Source: Lachnospiraceae bacterium 10-1
GTDB taxonomy: Bacteria; Bacillota; Clostridia; Lachnospirales; Lachnospiraceae
DNA length: 64,000 nucleotides
Reading direction: 5' to 3'
NCBI GenBank assembly: GCA_000403495.2
Contig: KE159799.1
Coordinates: forward strand, 124,001-188,000
Positions within the stretch are counted from its first letter, which is position 1. Each line of letters opens with the position of its first letter. Shown piece after piece: positions 25,812 to 35,848 of this stretch. Both the position numbers and the translations under genes were made by a program. The notes under the pieces are model-generated. The model did not search any database and was not told the origin of the DNA. It saw only the letters and a list, made by a program, of their open reading frames with translations.

Positions 25812-28800
25812 ATTTGTGTAATTTTTCCACTTCTTATATCTTCTGCCATCGTTCCCGCCAAAACAGAATTCGTCGTTTTAAAAATACTTCCGTCTTTATA
25901 TAAAAGCTCCTGGGAAACAACATTATAAGTTCCTGGGAAATAGTCCTTTGTTTCTTCCATTTCATAAACTACTTTCGTCTGTCCAAGGAGCACTGCTTCC
26001 ACATGCCGCTCCTCACCTACCAGGTATTTGGGCAGAACCGGTGTAAAATTTATCCTAAGCTCATCCTTTTCATAAGAAAACAATTGTCCAAACATCATCA
26101 GTATCCATATCTGTAAAAACTCTACTGTAGAGCCGGACAGCCTTGCCACAAATCCCTGTCCATGACAGGCCGGATTGGGATTTTCCGAGCTTGCAATAAA
26201 AGAAGAGTTTTCATAAATACTTCTTCCATAAACCAAAGGATCAAGGAAAGGAATCGCCGCCTTATGAAAGTCTTTTGCAAATTCCTCATACAACCCGGAC
26301 TTAAGAAGTTCAAGCAAATATTTATACTCCATGTGAAGCCAGATAGATTCATTTTCCAGCCATCCGGGCGTAAATGCTTTTGCCCTCCCTAATTCATAAG
26401 AAGCATCCTTTAAAGAAGCGTTTACTTTGTACATTTGAAGTTTTTTATCATACAAACCGCTGTCTTTTACACTTTCATATAAGGATCTTTTTACTTCTTT
26501 TCCATTATCCAGTTTTAAAAACCGCACTGCCCCCTCCAAAAACAGTGGTACCATATTTACTTCAAAGTGTTCCGGATAGATTCCATCTTCGTCTTCGGTA
26601 TACTCTTTTACCTCATAGGTAAAATAAGTGGGGCACACGCCATTTTCCATCGCACAGGCCTTTCTGATTCCATGCATCACAACTGACTGCATATGTACCA
26701 GCGTATCAATCAGCTCTCTGTCTGAAATTTCCTGTCTCGCACCGCTGATCCCATTAAATGTTTTCTCCCAGTAGCTTTCCTTTACATCATTCCTGCTGTT
26801 CCAAAATTCTACCAGTTCCCCACAGCGCATAATATCATTTAAACAGTTTAAAGTAATTGCCTCCATCTGGTTTAAAAGCTGTGCTGTTTCTGCCAAAAGC
26901 TCCAGACTGTACTTATATTTTTTCAAAATTTGAATCACATATTCCAGCATTCTGGCTAGTTCACATGTCTCCGCCATAGAAGAGCCAAACAATCCCGGCA
27001 TACCGTTTAACGCATCATACCAGCCAGGCTTTCCCCCTTCCATTTCCACGCCCATGGCATAAACATCAAGTGCCGCATATTTAGTCAGACAAAGAATAAT
27101 CATTTTCTCCATTAGGGAAGCTTCTACCACTTCTCCTTCCCCAAATCTGTCCTTTAACAGCTTTTCGGTTCCGTCAAGACTTTTTTCTTCATCTAAGAAG
27201 TGATACTGCCTGATTCCATTTTCCGTTTTCACATAACGTTTTCTTCTGGGCAGAATGGGAACCTGTGTCCGGTAAAAGGTAACCGGCGTGTGGAAGAGAA
27301 GTTCTTCTTCTTTTTCCGGAAATATATTTAAATAGTTTTCAATTAAGTCTAAATTATAAGTCCAATGATCGCTCCAATAGCCTTCCCCGAAATCAGCATT
27401 GATTGCATCCTTGGCCTGTTCCATCACTTTCCCAAAATATTCCTCTTCCTTGTCAACATCCTCTATTCCAAGCTCATCAAGTTTTGCAAAAAAAGCACCC
27501 GGTGTAAATGGTTTGGTCAAAAAGGAAAGCAGCTCCTCCTTTTTTTCCTGGGAAAACAAATCAAAAATATCACCTGCTTTTTCCTCGGAAAGTGTATATG
27601 TTACCTTTTCAACTGCAAGAGGATTGTATCCATCTATCTGAATCAGGCTGTAGAACTTCACAATACTTTCCGCTCCCACATATGGTGTGAAAAAGGGTTC
27701 ACATCTTCTATTTTGATTCACATCCCTGAAATTACCATTTCCCTGTGAATAAAATTCCGGAAGCATACGGAAATAATTATAGTCTCTTTCCAGATCCCCA
27801 TGCTTTCTGGAATAAACATGAAAAATCTTTCCGCCGGACAATTGGATAGGGAATCCTCCCCGAAGTACATTATCCATATAAGTATAGGTACTGTATGCAT
27901 CAAACTCAGGCACTGCTGTTTTGGTTTCTATTACACTGCATAATTTACGTGGAAGCATTTCTGCTTCCTCTTTTTTACTTTCAAAATAACCGCCATCTAT
28001 TTTCCTGGTTAAAAAACGCTCCAGCAGGGCTTTTGTTCCTACCTGGCCGATCAATTCATAAAGAACAATGCTTTCCCCCTCTGCCAGCTCCTTTTCCTCT
28101 GCAAAAAAGCAGCATGGATATTGATTTGCGCTTACCTGATCTTTGATAAGAAGTTCATCAAATGGCCGGTCTTTAAACCCTGCCGCAACATCCAGAGCAG
28201 TATCATAATCAAACACCAAAGATACATCCGTTATTACCTGTTTCATTCTTCCCTGTTCATCCCAGCAGATGCCATAATTTCCCCCAAGTACCGGAGTAAC
28301 TGTGGCAGTATCTTTGCTGCTGGCCCTGAGTCTGAAATAAGGCGTTCTCTTATCCGTATCTTCCACCTGCATCCATGCCATGATGGTCTGCCCCATTTCC
28401 TTAATGCTTCTTAAGTCAACTCCATAGGGAATCATAACCGGCATTCCATCTAAAACCTGTAAATGCACCTTTTCTTTTCCGGTATTCTGAATGCAAAGCT
28501 TTCTTACAAGTGCACCTGTTTTTTCACCCGGCAGGGTAAAATAATCTACTTTTGTGTGAATATTGTTTTCTTTATCCACTTCATCAATAGTAAGCCCGTT
28601 CATATCAATAAACATTTTCTTCCGGGTATCTCTTCTTCTGAATAATTCCAGATAAGAGCCATCCTTTTTCACAAAAGTACGAAACCCGTTAAAAGCTGTA
28701 TTTTGATATGCCTGATGTGCCGGAAAAAACTCCATAATGGAATGATCCTTATCTTCTACACCAAAGCTGGAAATACACTGTCCGCGATTTACGTAATAAC

Positions 28801-28900
28801 ACCAGATCGGTATACCATGTATTCCGGCAAGCCCTGGCAGAAACCCCGCAAAAGGCGCCTTTTTATCATAGTCTTCTATTATAAATGTTTCTTTTTCCAT
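25793..28900 (-). CDS. Large GH94-related glycoside phosphorylase (subfamily unresolved)
   Basis: 1035-residue cytosolic protein of the cellobiose-phosphorylase superfamily (clan GH-Q: GH94, GH149, GH161). Two positions match the neighbouring GH94 enzyme in layout but differ in sequence: NGNFRDVNQNRR at 388-399 corresponds to RGWRDxxQD, and GWYDALNGMPG at 626-636 corresponds to the ADWNDAL motif with the general acid Asp. The N-terminal third is a beta-sandwich domain (for example ITDVSLVFDYDTALDVAAG) followed by the (alpha/alpha)6 barrel. No signal peptide. It should split a disaccharide or oligosaccharide with phosphate, but linkage is unknown. It starts 10 bases after the preceding phosphorylase gene with AGGAGG. 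Confidence 0.85.
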   Translation of the reverse strand: MEKETFIIEDYDKKAPFAGFLPGLAGIHGIPIWCYYVNRGQCISSFGVEDKDHSIMEFFPAHQAYQNTAFNGFRTFVKKDGSYLELFRRRDTRKKMFIDMNGLTIDEVDKENNIHTKVDYFTLPGEKTGALVRKLCIQNTGKEKVHLQVLDGMPVMIPYGVDLRSIKEMGQTIMAWMQVEDTDKRTPYFRLRASSKDTATVTPVLGGNYGICWDEQGRMKQVITDVSLVFDYDTALDVAAGFKDRPFDELLIKDQVSANQYPCCFFAEEKELAEGESIVLYELIGQVGTKALLERFLTRKIDGGYFESKKEEAEMLPRKLCSVIETKTAVPEFDAYSTYTYMDNVLRGGFPIQLSGGKIFHVYSRKHGDLERDYNYFRMLPEFYSQGNGNFRDVNQNRRCEPFFTPYVGAESIVKFYSLIQIDGYNPLAVEKVTYTLSEEKAGDIFDLFSQEKKEELLSFLTKPFTPGAFFAKLDELGIEDVDKEEEYFGKVMEQAKDAINADFGEGYWSDHWTYNLDLIENYLNIFPEKEEELLFHTPVTFYRTQVPILPRRKRYVKTENGIRQYHFLDEEKSLDGTEKLLKDRFGEGEVVEASLMEKMIILCLTKYAALDVYAMGVEMEGGKPGWYDALNGMPGLFGSSMAETCELARMLEYVIQILKKYKYSLELLAETAQLLNQMEAITLNCLNDIMRCGELVEFWNSRNDVKESYWEKTFNGISGARQEISDRELIDTLVHMQSVVMHGIRKACAMENGVCPTYFTYEVKEYTEDEDGIYPEHFEVNMVPLFLEGAVRFLKLDNGKEVKRSLYESVKDSGLYDKKLQMYKVNASLKDASYELGRAKAFTPGWLENESIWLHMEYKYLLELLKSGLYEEFAKDFHKAAIPFLDPLVYGRSIYENSSFIASSENPNPACHGQGFVARLSGSTVEFLQIWILMMFGQLFSYEKDELRINFTPVLPKYLVGEERHVEAVLLGQTKVVYEMEETKDYFPGTYNVVSQELLYKDGSIFKTTNSVLAGTMAEDIRSGKITQIKITLS

Positions 28901-28910
28901 ACCATCCTCC

Positions 28911-31604
28911 TTAAACTAATTCTGCAATAATCTCATGCTGTTTTTCTGCGTCCATTGCCGCAATTTCTTCTCCACTAACTACAATGCCTTCCTTCCGGCT
29001 GATTTTCTTTCCGTCAAGAAGTATCTCTCCCACCTGATAACTTCCATAATCTTTCTTATCTTTATTGATATAAATAATCTTCCAGGAAATACCGCCAAAG
29101 CACAAATCAACTTCCGCCCTGCCTGTGTCATCAAATTGTTCTTTGAGCAGTTTAGGTTCTAAGCAAAGTGCACCCAGCCGCCCCTTTACGCCAAACATTT
29201 CATTGATCACTGTCATCATATACCAGCTGGCTGCCCCCGTCAGATAGTGGTACATTCCCCTTCCTTTCTTGTCAAAGTATTCAGGAATTCCGGGATAAAT
29301 GCGGCTCACTTCAAAGTTTGAAGCCTGTGAAAATAAAGTATAAAGGGCTTTATATCCTTCCTTTACAAACCCTCTTTTATAAAGGGCATTGGCATACATT
29401 GTAGTCATATGGGAAAAGACTGCTCCATTTTCCTTATGTCCGTAAGCAAAACCAAACATTCTTCCAAGATCCATCTTAACTAAGCCAAAATCTGTATTCA
29501 GCCGGTATCCTCCGGCCTCTTTCTCATACAAATATTTATCCGCACTGTTTACGATTTTCGCAATCTGTTCTTCCTTTGCCGTACCGGACATAATGGTAAA
29601 TACCTGACCGGTAAGCATCATCCGTACACGCTCCTCTATAAAACCTTCCACTTTTCTTCCGTGATCATCATAATAACTGTTAAACCATCCGTCCGTGCCA
29701 TCTTCAATCCATTCATTTTTACGGATATGTTCCTTAATCCACGCTGCCTTACTGCGAAGACTCTTCACTGCTTCAGCAACATCCAAACATGCTTTTTCGC
29801 CGGAAATCACATGTCCGCAGGAAGCACAATAAGCTGCCAGAAGTTCTTGTTTCTTTTCAATGCTGTCATACAGCGCCAGATCATCTGTAAACAACAGTTT
29901 CATTTCCTCAGCCACTTCAATGAAAGTCAGATTTCTTTTCTCTGCAAGGCTTTCTATGAGATCTGCAAGTAACTCCATATTGCCTGCGTAGGCTGCGGTA
30001 AATGCCACACTTTCCCCTCTTTTTGATGCCATATCAAGGGCATCATTCCAGTCTGCCCCCCGCAGCCTCATATGATTATGTTCTCCCACCTCATAGAAGC
30101 TTGTTAAGTTTTGTACAAGAAGATGCTCCAATACGCTTCCAACATATTCTCTTTCCTGTACGTCTTTCTGAACCGGCTTATCTCCTTCAAAAAACTTTAA
30201 ATCCGTGCCGGTTCCTCTTTCAATCTGTTTATCCTTAAAATAGCCATTCTCCTGCAACAGAAAATCCAAGTCACCGGTCTGATCAATATAAAGAGCTGTC
30301 GTCATAAGAGGCCAAAGCCCATGATCCATCCACACTCTCGTAATATGATTCCGGTCTGCAACAAATTCTCCCTGCTTTGCGCCAATAATAGTAGCATTGG
30401 TGCCATCTATTCTTACGCCGCCAAAGTTGGACAGCAGCATTTCCTTAACCCCTTTGGGGTTCATAATAAGAAGGGCTAAGCAGTCCTGCCACAAATCCCT
30501 CCATCCCCTTCCTCCTTTTCCATAATCATGGTGTGGAAGAAAAGAACAGCCATATATCCGGCGCAGCATAGGCTGAAAGCTTACCCAGCCTAAAAAATTG
30601 TCAAAATCTAAAGTTCCGGTTCGGAAAGAAACGTTTAACTTTTCCAGCCAATATTTTTTCGTTCTTTCAAATGCCTGATTCACAAGCTCTTCACTGCCAA
30701 AAGCTGCAAGACTTTCCTCATGACAATTATCACCCTCATCCAGTCCTGCCAAAAGAATATAAACAACAGTTTCACCGGGCTTTAACATTCTTTTTTCAAA
30801 ACACATGGCGCCAGCCGCCTCATAACCATCTATAAAAGCATCTGCCCCCACGCCTTTTAAATTATGATAAACCGCACCAGGACAGTCAAAGCTTCCACCC
30901 TCCCCAATGAAGTCATTGACACATGGGTAAAAAGCCTCAGGCGCATTTCCTTCTCCTGTCACACCGGAAACATAATATACCGTATGATTCTGTTGATGCC
31001 CTCTTTCGTCAAAAGAAAGCACAGGCTTTACAACTATGCTGTTTTTGGTGGTCTTTATTCTGTGAAGAAGGCTTGTTACATGCCTGTGATCTCTTAAATT
31101 ATCCGCACTGCGTCCATAAATGGGAAATACTCCATACCCTGTAAATGTTACATTTTCTGTCCCTATGTTTGTTATAGACACTTTCATAATTTCAACATTT
31201 TCATCTGCCGGTACAAAGCTTAATATTTGTGAGGAAAGTCCAAATTCTTCAGATTTTCTATCCATTTGATGCCACATAAAACCGGCTGTCAATCTGCTTT
31301 CTTCTCCCTGCCCTGTCATTCTTTTAACAGTTTCTTCCGCACTGGAGCCGGCTGCGGACCAGACGCCCTTTCCTTCCACCCTGCACCAGAAGTTGCGGGT
31401 GTTTCTATTATTATGGAGTTCCTGTTCGCTTACAGGCTGCATTAGAAAATGATTTTGATCTGTTTTGGCATCTCCTCCCAAAAGTGGTGTAATTGCACTT
31501 TTCAGTCCCCGTTCGCCGGCAATTGGAAAGTATAAATACCCAGTTTCCTCCGGACGTTCTAATTGAAAAGTTCCTTTGTCATCAAGAAATTCATAACCAG
31601 TCAT
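28911..31604 (-). CDS. GH94 family glycoside phosphorylase
   Basis: 897-residue cytosolic enzyme of the cellobiose/chitobiose phosphorylase family. Motifs: GGRGWRDLWQDCLALL (about 365-380), MRLRGADWNDALD with the predicted general-acid Asp521, and the phosphate-binding region near HMTTMYANALYKRG and LTGAASWYMMTVI. Catalysis inverts the beta-linkage and yields an alpha-sugar-1-phosphate. ATG 31604 has GGAGG 7 bases upstream; the longer in-frame start at 31655 overlaps the end of the chemoreceptor gene. The substrate (cellobiose, laminaribiose, sophorose or other) cannot be told from the sequence. It is part of the chemoreceptor-phosphorylase-phosphorylase-transporter block. Confidence 0.92.
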   Translation of the reverse strand: MTGYEFLDDKGTFQLERPEETGYLYFPIAGERGLKSAITPLLGGDAKTDQNHFLMQPVSEQELHNNRNTRNFWCRVEGKGVWSAAGSSAEETVKRMTGQGEESRLTAGFMWHQMDRKSEEFGLSSQILSFVPADENVEIMKVSITNIGTENVTFTGYGVFPIYGRSADNLRDHRHVTSLLHRIKTTKNSIVVKPVLSFDERGHQQNHTVYYVSGVTGEGNAPEAFYPCVNDFIGEGGSFDCPGAVYHNLKGVGADAFIDGYEAAGAMCFEKRMLKPGETVVYILLAGLDEGDNCHEESLAAFGSEELVNQAFERTKKYWLEKLNVSFRTGTLDFDNFLGWVSFQPMLRRIYGCSFLPHHDYGKGGRGWRDLWQDCLALLIMNPKGVKEMLLSNFGGVRIDGTNATIIGAKQGEFVADRNHITRVWMDHGLWPLMTTALYIDQTGDLDFLLQENGYFKDKQIERGTGTDLKFFEGDKPVQKDVQEREYVGSVLEHLLVQNLTSFYEVGEHNHMRLRGADWNDALDMASKRGESVAFTAAYAGNMELLADLIESLAEKRNLTFIEVAEEMKLLFTDDLALYDSIEKKQELLAAYCASCGHVISGEKACLDVAEAVKSLRSKAAWIKEHIRKNEWIEDGTDGWFNSYYDDHGRKVEGFIEERVRMMLTGQVFTIMSGTAKEEQIAKIVNSADKYLYEKEAGGYRLNTDFGLVKMDLGRMFGFAYGHKENGAVFSHMTTMYANALYKRGFVKEGYKALYTLFSQASNFEVSRIYPGIPEYFDKKGRGMYHYLTGAASWYMMTVINEMFGVKGRLGALCLEPKLLKEQFDDTGRAEVDLCFGGISWKIIYINKDKKDYGSYQVGEILLDGKKISRKEGIVVSGEEIAAMDAEKQHEIIAELV

Positions 31605-31647
31605 ATTTTCCTCCTCTTTCTGCACTTTATATCTTTTGTCTTTTTGA

Positions 31648-33738
31648 TCATTCAACTCTGAATGTAGTTATTGCGCTTTCCAGTTCCTCCATGTTTTTCT
31701 GCAATGCTAAAGCCTCTCTGCTAAGCTGGGCTGCCGAAGCCATCTGGTTTTTAATGGAACTATTAATATTTGAAATAAAATCAATGCTATTTTGAGATAT
31801 TTCATCAATTTCCCGAATAGACGATAAGGCTTTCTTTCTGTCATCATTCATATTTTCCATATCTAAAGCAATGATTTCCATATTTTCAATAAAGCGTTTC
31901 ATAAACTCATTCATCTGATCAAACACTTCCACCGTGTTTATCACCTGTTTATTCTGGAGATCAACAATTTCCTGTGCTTCCTTTACCTTGCCTACTGCAC
32001 TTTCTGCTGAAGCAGTTACTTCTGCAATCTCCTTCTGAATGTCCTGTGCGGTTTTAGAAGCCCCATCTGCCAACTTTCTGATCTCTTCCGCCACTACGGA
32101 AAATCCTCTTCCAAGTTCACCGGCACGAGCAGCTTCAATAGACGCATTTAAAGAAAGCAGATTTGTCTGCTGCGCTATATTCACAATGCTGTCCACAAAG
32201 CCATTGATTTCTTCTAAGCGTTCTCCCAGCTTCATAACCTCATTTTTCACTTCATTGGTAACTATTGTGGTGCGTTCTGACTGCCCCGTCATGGCCGCCA
32301 TAGCTTCCATTCCTTTGTCTATGGAGCTTTTCGCAGCTGTAATGCCTTCCATAGTTTCTGAAATGCCGCCATTTGCTTTCTTTATTTTTAAAGAAAGTTC
32401 TTCCATTTGTTCATGACAGAAATTAACCGCCTCATTTTCCTTCTCAATATTTGTCCCAATTTCCCTGATATCACTATTCATTTCTGATACCATATGGTCC
32501 ACTTCCACGCTGGAATGGCTTACCTTATCTGCTGAGTCGGATACCTTTTCCATCATTGCTTTCACCGAAAATACCAATTCTCTTATTTTTCCGGCTGTAT
32601 CCATAATTGCTTTTCTAAGCCTGCCAAATTCATTGCGCGCTGTCTTTTCTTCCTTAAGTACCAGATTTCCCTGAGACACTTCATCCAAACCTGAAATACT
32701 TTTTTTAATATTGACTGCCATCACCCTGACAATCAGTGTGCTGATTACAAACGCAATCATCGCAGCAATTACAACCATTAATATTGTGATCATCCGAATA
32801 CTGTCAGATTTCTGTGTAATATAGGATTTGGGCACCAGCACCGTCAGATATGCACCGCTCTGGCTGCTTTTTGCTATCATATAAAAATAATTTACGCCCT
32901 CACATCTGGTATATCCGGATATAAAATTTTCTTCGCTTTCATCTGCCTTTGCGAAAATATCCAGAGTACTTACATCAACTATATTATTCTTTCCAATTGC
33001 TCTTCCATCTTCCGTCACAAAAGTCATCTGACTTTCATCCCCAAAGTCCAGTTCCTCTAAAAGGCCGATTACATAATCGCTTTTTACATCAACAAAAACT
33101 GCTCCAAATCTGCTTCCTGAACTGAATTTACGACTGCAGAATAATATGTAGTCCTCCGTAGAGGTGCCTGTCTTACTATCCATATACTTATGTTCGCTTC
33201 CCCAATGAGGGTAATTATCCTCAAAATATTCATCTTCTCCTGAAGCAATCATCTCATCAATAAAGCTGTCTAATTCGCTGGTGCCGCTTATTGTCTTTGT
33301 GGTAATAAACGCTTCATCTGCCATAGGAAGTATATGAATCTCCGAGACCACATCATTTAATCCCTGCTTCACTAAAATTGTATTATTTATATTTGTCTTT
33401 GCCTGGCTTTTCTGTGAAGTGTTATTATCATATCCCCCAAGAGAATATCCTGTCACTGTATTATCCCCTGCCAGCTCCATTGCAATTATTTTTACAGAAG
33501 CCAATCCCTGATCCAGACTGCTTATAGTCATCTCCACGGCATTTCTCGCAGATTCCTCATAATTTTCCACAAGTCCTGCCGATGCATTCCGGTAAGATAC
33601 AATTCCTACTACAATAATAAAAATTACAGGAAGCAAAAAACCAATATAAAGCTGGGTGCGGATACTAATCCCACCCTTCTGATCTGCACTATTCTTTCCT
33701 TTCACTTTTACTATTTTCGCTGTTTTTTCTTTTCCCAT
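31648..33738 (-). CDS. Methyl-accepting chemotaxis protein
   Basis: 696-residue chemoreceptor. After a short Lys-rich cytosolic start, TM1 is at about 30-50, an extracellular dCache-type sensor spans about 51-310, TM2 about 315-340, then HAMP and a long signalling coiled coil with the conserved hairpin tip ([40 protein letters not shown]). No C-terminal CheR-binding pentapeptide. ATG 33738 has AAAGGGG upstream; the longer frame would begin inside the terminator stem at 33782-33795. Placed ahead of two sugar phosphorylases, it may sense the same carbohydrate; it also implies motility. Confidence 0.94.
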   Translation of the reverse strand: MGKEKTAKIVKVKGKNSADQKGGISIRTQLYIGFLLPVIFIIVVGIVSYRNASAGLVENYEESARNAVEMTISSLDQGLASVKIIAMELAGDNTVTGYSLGGYDNNTSQKSQAKTNINNTILVKQGLNDVVSEIHILPMADEAFITTKTISGTSELDSFIDEMIASGEDEYFEDNYPHWGSEHKYMDSKTGTSTEDYILFCSRKFSSGSRFGAVFVDVKSDYVIGLLEELDFGDESQMTFVTEDGRAIGKNNIVDVSTLDIFAKADESEENFISGYTRCEGVNYFYMIAKSSQSGAYLTVLVPKSYITQKSDSIRMITILMVVIAAMIAFVISTLIVRVMAVNIKKSISGLDEVSQGNLVLKEEKTARNEFGRLRKAIMDTAGKIRELVFSVKAMMEKVSDSADKVSHSSVEVDHMVSEMNSDIREIGTNIEKENEAVNFCHEQMEELSLKIKKANGGISETMEGITAAKSSIDKGMEAMAAMTGQSERTTIVTNEVKNEVMKLGERLEEINGFVDSIVNIAQQTNLLSLNASIEAARAGELGRGFSVVAEEIRKLADGASKTAQDIQKEIAEVTASAESAVGKVKEAQEIVDLQNKQVINTVEVFDQMNEFMKRFIENMEIIALDMENMNDDRKKALSSIREIDEISQNSIDFISNINSSIKNQMASAAQLSREALALQKNMEELESAITTFRVE

Positions 33739-33776
33739 ACTAACCCCTTTTTCTTTCACCTCTTTTTGCTTGCAAC

Positions 33777-33844
33777 AAAAAGAACCCCTTTGCAAATTGG
33801 CAACTGATTTTCTATTCTCAGTTTATCAACTTACAAAAGGGTTC
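33777..33844 (-). terminator. Long-stem terminator or attenuator between icd and the chemoreceptor gene
   Basis: Minus strand: 14-base arms at 33831-33844 and 33782-33795 pair fully with two G-U wobbles; a smaller AACTGA/TCAGTT hairpin lies in the loop; TTTTTG follows the stem. It ends the citrate-synthase/icd transcript. Because no promoter is evident between it and the chemoreceptor ATG, it might also work as an attenuator for that operon. Confidence 0.8.
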
Positions 33845-33879
33845 ACAATGGACCTGTTTTTAGTATAGGTGTCTTTTTT

Positions 33880-35085
33880 TTATAAATTGTCAAAAGTCTC
33901 CCGAATTGCTTTAATAAATTCCAAGCTGTTTAAAATCACCGGATTTTCACATGTGGAAATAAGGGACAGGCTCTTGGTCATTTTTCCATCTTCTACTGTC
34001 TTAATACATGCTTTTTCAAGCTTATCCGCAAAATCCATTAATTCTTTTATTCCATCCAGCTCGCCACGCTTGCGCAACGCTCCTGTCCATGCAAAAATAG
34101 TTGCAATGGAATTGGTAGAGGTTTCTTCTCCTTTTAAATGCTTGTAATAGTGGCGCTGCACAGTTCCATGTGCCGCTTCATACTCATAAACTCCGCTTGG
34201 AGAAACCAGTACGGATGTCATCATGGACAAATCTCCGTAGGCAGTTGCCACCATATCGGACATTACATCACCATCATAGTTTTTACATGCCCAGATAAAT
34301 CCACCCTCTGAACGAATCACCCGTGCAACTGCATCATCAATCAGGGTATAGAAATATTCAATTCCAAGCGTTTCAAATTTTTCCTTATACTCTGCATCAT
34401 ATATTTCCTGAAAAATATCTTTAAAAGTATGATCATATTTTTTGGATATGGTATCCTTGGTTGCAAACCACAAATCCTGTTTTGTATCAATGGCATAGCC
34501 AAAGCATGCCCTTGCAAAGCTGGAAATAGATTCTCTGGTGTTATGGATTCCCTGAATAATCCCGGCACCATCAAAGGTATGTATCAATTCTCTTGTTTCC
34601 GTTCCATCCTCTGCTGTAAATACCAATTCCGCTTTTCCCCTGCCAGGAATTTTTATTTCTGCATTCTTATATACATCCCCATAAGCATGACGTGCAATGG
34701 TAATAGGTTTCGTCCAGTTCTTTACATAAGGCACAATTCCCTTAATTAAAATTGGGGAGCGAAATACCGTTCCATCCAAAATAGCCCTGATGGTGCCATT
34801 AGGACTCTTCCACATTTCCTTTAAATTATATTCCGTCATTCTGGCAGCATTAGGGGTGATAGTTGCACATTTTACCGCTACGCCATACTTTTTAGTAGCC
34901 TGCGCACTGTCAATGGTTACCTGATCATTGGTTTCATTCCGGTACTCAAGCCCTAAATCATAATATTCCGTTTTCAGATCAATGTAAGGCAGTAACAGCT
35001 CGTCCTTGATCATCTGCCAGAGAATTCTGGTCATTTCATCCCCGTCCATCTCTACAAGGGGTGTGGTCATTTTAATTTTTTCCAT
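33880..35085 (-). CDS. icd: NADP-dependent isocitrate dehydrogenase (eukaryotic-like, type II)
   Basis: 401-residue enzyme converting isocitrate to 2-oxoglutarate. The sequence is of the dimeric type II class shared with mitochondrial/cytosolic eukaryotic enzymes rather than the E. coli class: [70 protein letters not shown] and [20 protein letters not shown]. Last gene of an operon with a Re-citrate synthase and a GntR regulator, so its job is 2-oxoglutarate/glutamate synthesis. Aconitase is not in the window. The ribosome site is weak (GGG 6 bases before the ATG). Confidence 0.95.
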   Translation of the reverse strand: MEKIKMTTPLVEMDGDEMTRILWQMIKDELLLPYIDLKTEYYDLGLEYRNETNDQVTIDSAQATKKYGVAVKCATITPNAARMTEYNLKEMWKSPNGTIRAILDGTVFRSPILIKGIVPYVKNWTKPITIARHAYGDVYKNAEIKIPGRGKAELVFTAEDGTETRELIHTFDGAGIIQGIHNTRESISSFARACFGYAIDTKQDLWFATKDTISKKYDHTFKDIFQEIYDAEYKEKFETLGIEYFYTLIDDAVARVIRSEGGFIWACKNYDGDVMSDMVATAYGDLSMMTSVLVSPSGVYEYEAAHGTVQRHYYKHLKGEETSTNSIATIFAWTGALRKRGELDGIKELMDFADKLEKACIKTVEDGKMTKSLSLISTCENPVILNSLEFIKAIRETFDNL

Positions 35086-35148
35086 GTTTTACCCATGCCT
35101 TTCCTTTTAAATATTGTTTATCATCATAATGCATTCCTGCACTCTATC

Positions 35149-35847
35149 TTAATCATATAAACCGCTCTTAACTATATTATCATATGCATTGGTCATATGC
35201 AAAGTGGCAAGCTGTTCTGCTTCATCCGCATTTCCTGCCTTAATTGCTTCCATGATTCTACGGTGTTCCTCATTTGATGCCATCCCTCTTTCCATTGTAG
35301 AAAGTGTTTTTTTGCGAATCCTGATTACATACTGATGAAAGTCCTGCAGCAGGTTCTGCAGCATTTTGGAATCGCAGGCTTCATAAAGAATATGGTGAAA
35401 CCTGTTATCAAGCTCTGCCATCTGCTCCATATGGCCTTTTGAAGCATGAAAGCTTGCAAGATATATATTTTCCTCTATTTCTTCCAACTGTTCCTTCGTG
35501 ATATGCTCTGTTGCCAGACGGGCGCACATTCCCTCCAAAGAAGAACGTATCATATAAATATCCTTTACATCTTTTGAGGTGATTCCTGTTACATATGCGC
35601 CTTTATTAGGCACGATTTGAATTAATCCCTCCAGCTCAAGCTGACGGAAGGCTTCTCTGACCGGCGTCCGGCTCACTCCTAATTCTTCCCCAATGGCTGC
35701 CTCTTTTAGTTCCTCATGCTCCTTGTATTTTCCATTCAGAATATCCTCTCTCAGTTTATGAAATACTCTGCCCCGCAGTGAATACTTGTCCGTCACTTCC
35801 TGCTTTACATCATACTTATTCATGTCTGTTTCTTTACCTTCCTCCAT
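35149..35847 (-). CDS. GntR family regulator, FadR/FCD subfamily
   Basis: 232 residues: winged helix with the GntR signature LREDILNGKYKEHEELKEAA and GVSRTPVREAFRQLELEGLI (about 30-95), then an all-helical FCD ligand domain (about 105-225) with metal-site His/Asp residues (DNRFHHILYE, HRRIMEAI). It starts one base after the citrate-synthase stop; an alternative ATG eight codons later lacks a well-placed ribosome site. Between citrate synthase and isocitrate dehydrogenase it is likely to sense a TCA intermediate and control the operon through the palindrome at 37306-37319 (inference). Confidence 0.9.
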   Translation of the reverse strand: MEEGKETDMNKYDVKQEVTDKYSLRGRVFHKLREDILNGKYKEHEELKEAAIGEELGVSRTPVREAFRQLELEGLIQIVPNKGAYVTGITSKDVKDIYMIRSSLEGMCARLATEHITKEQLEEIEENIYLASFHASKGHMEQMAELDNRFHHILYEACDSKMLQNLLQDFHQYVIRIRKKTLSTMERGMASNEEHRRIMEAIKAGNADEAEQLATLHMTNAYDNIVKSGLYD

Positions 35848-35848
35848 C

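Noticed and set aside
31648-33795. Longer chemoreceptor start at 33795
   Set aside because: It would put the first codons inside the terminator stem and lacks a ribosome site; ATG 33738 has AAAGGGG.
33777-33844. Cyclic-di-GMP riboswitch in front of the chemoreceptor gene
   Set aside because: The gene type and the GGDEF protein made this attractive, but none of the conserved GEMM core elements is present; the structure is a simple long hairpin.
33845-33893. Clear sigma-A promoter for the chemoreceptor operon
   Set aside because: The two matching hexamers are 20 bases apart, outside the normal 16-18 range, so it is mentioned only as a possibility.
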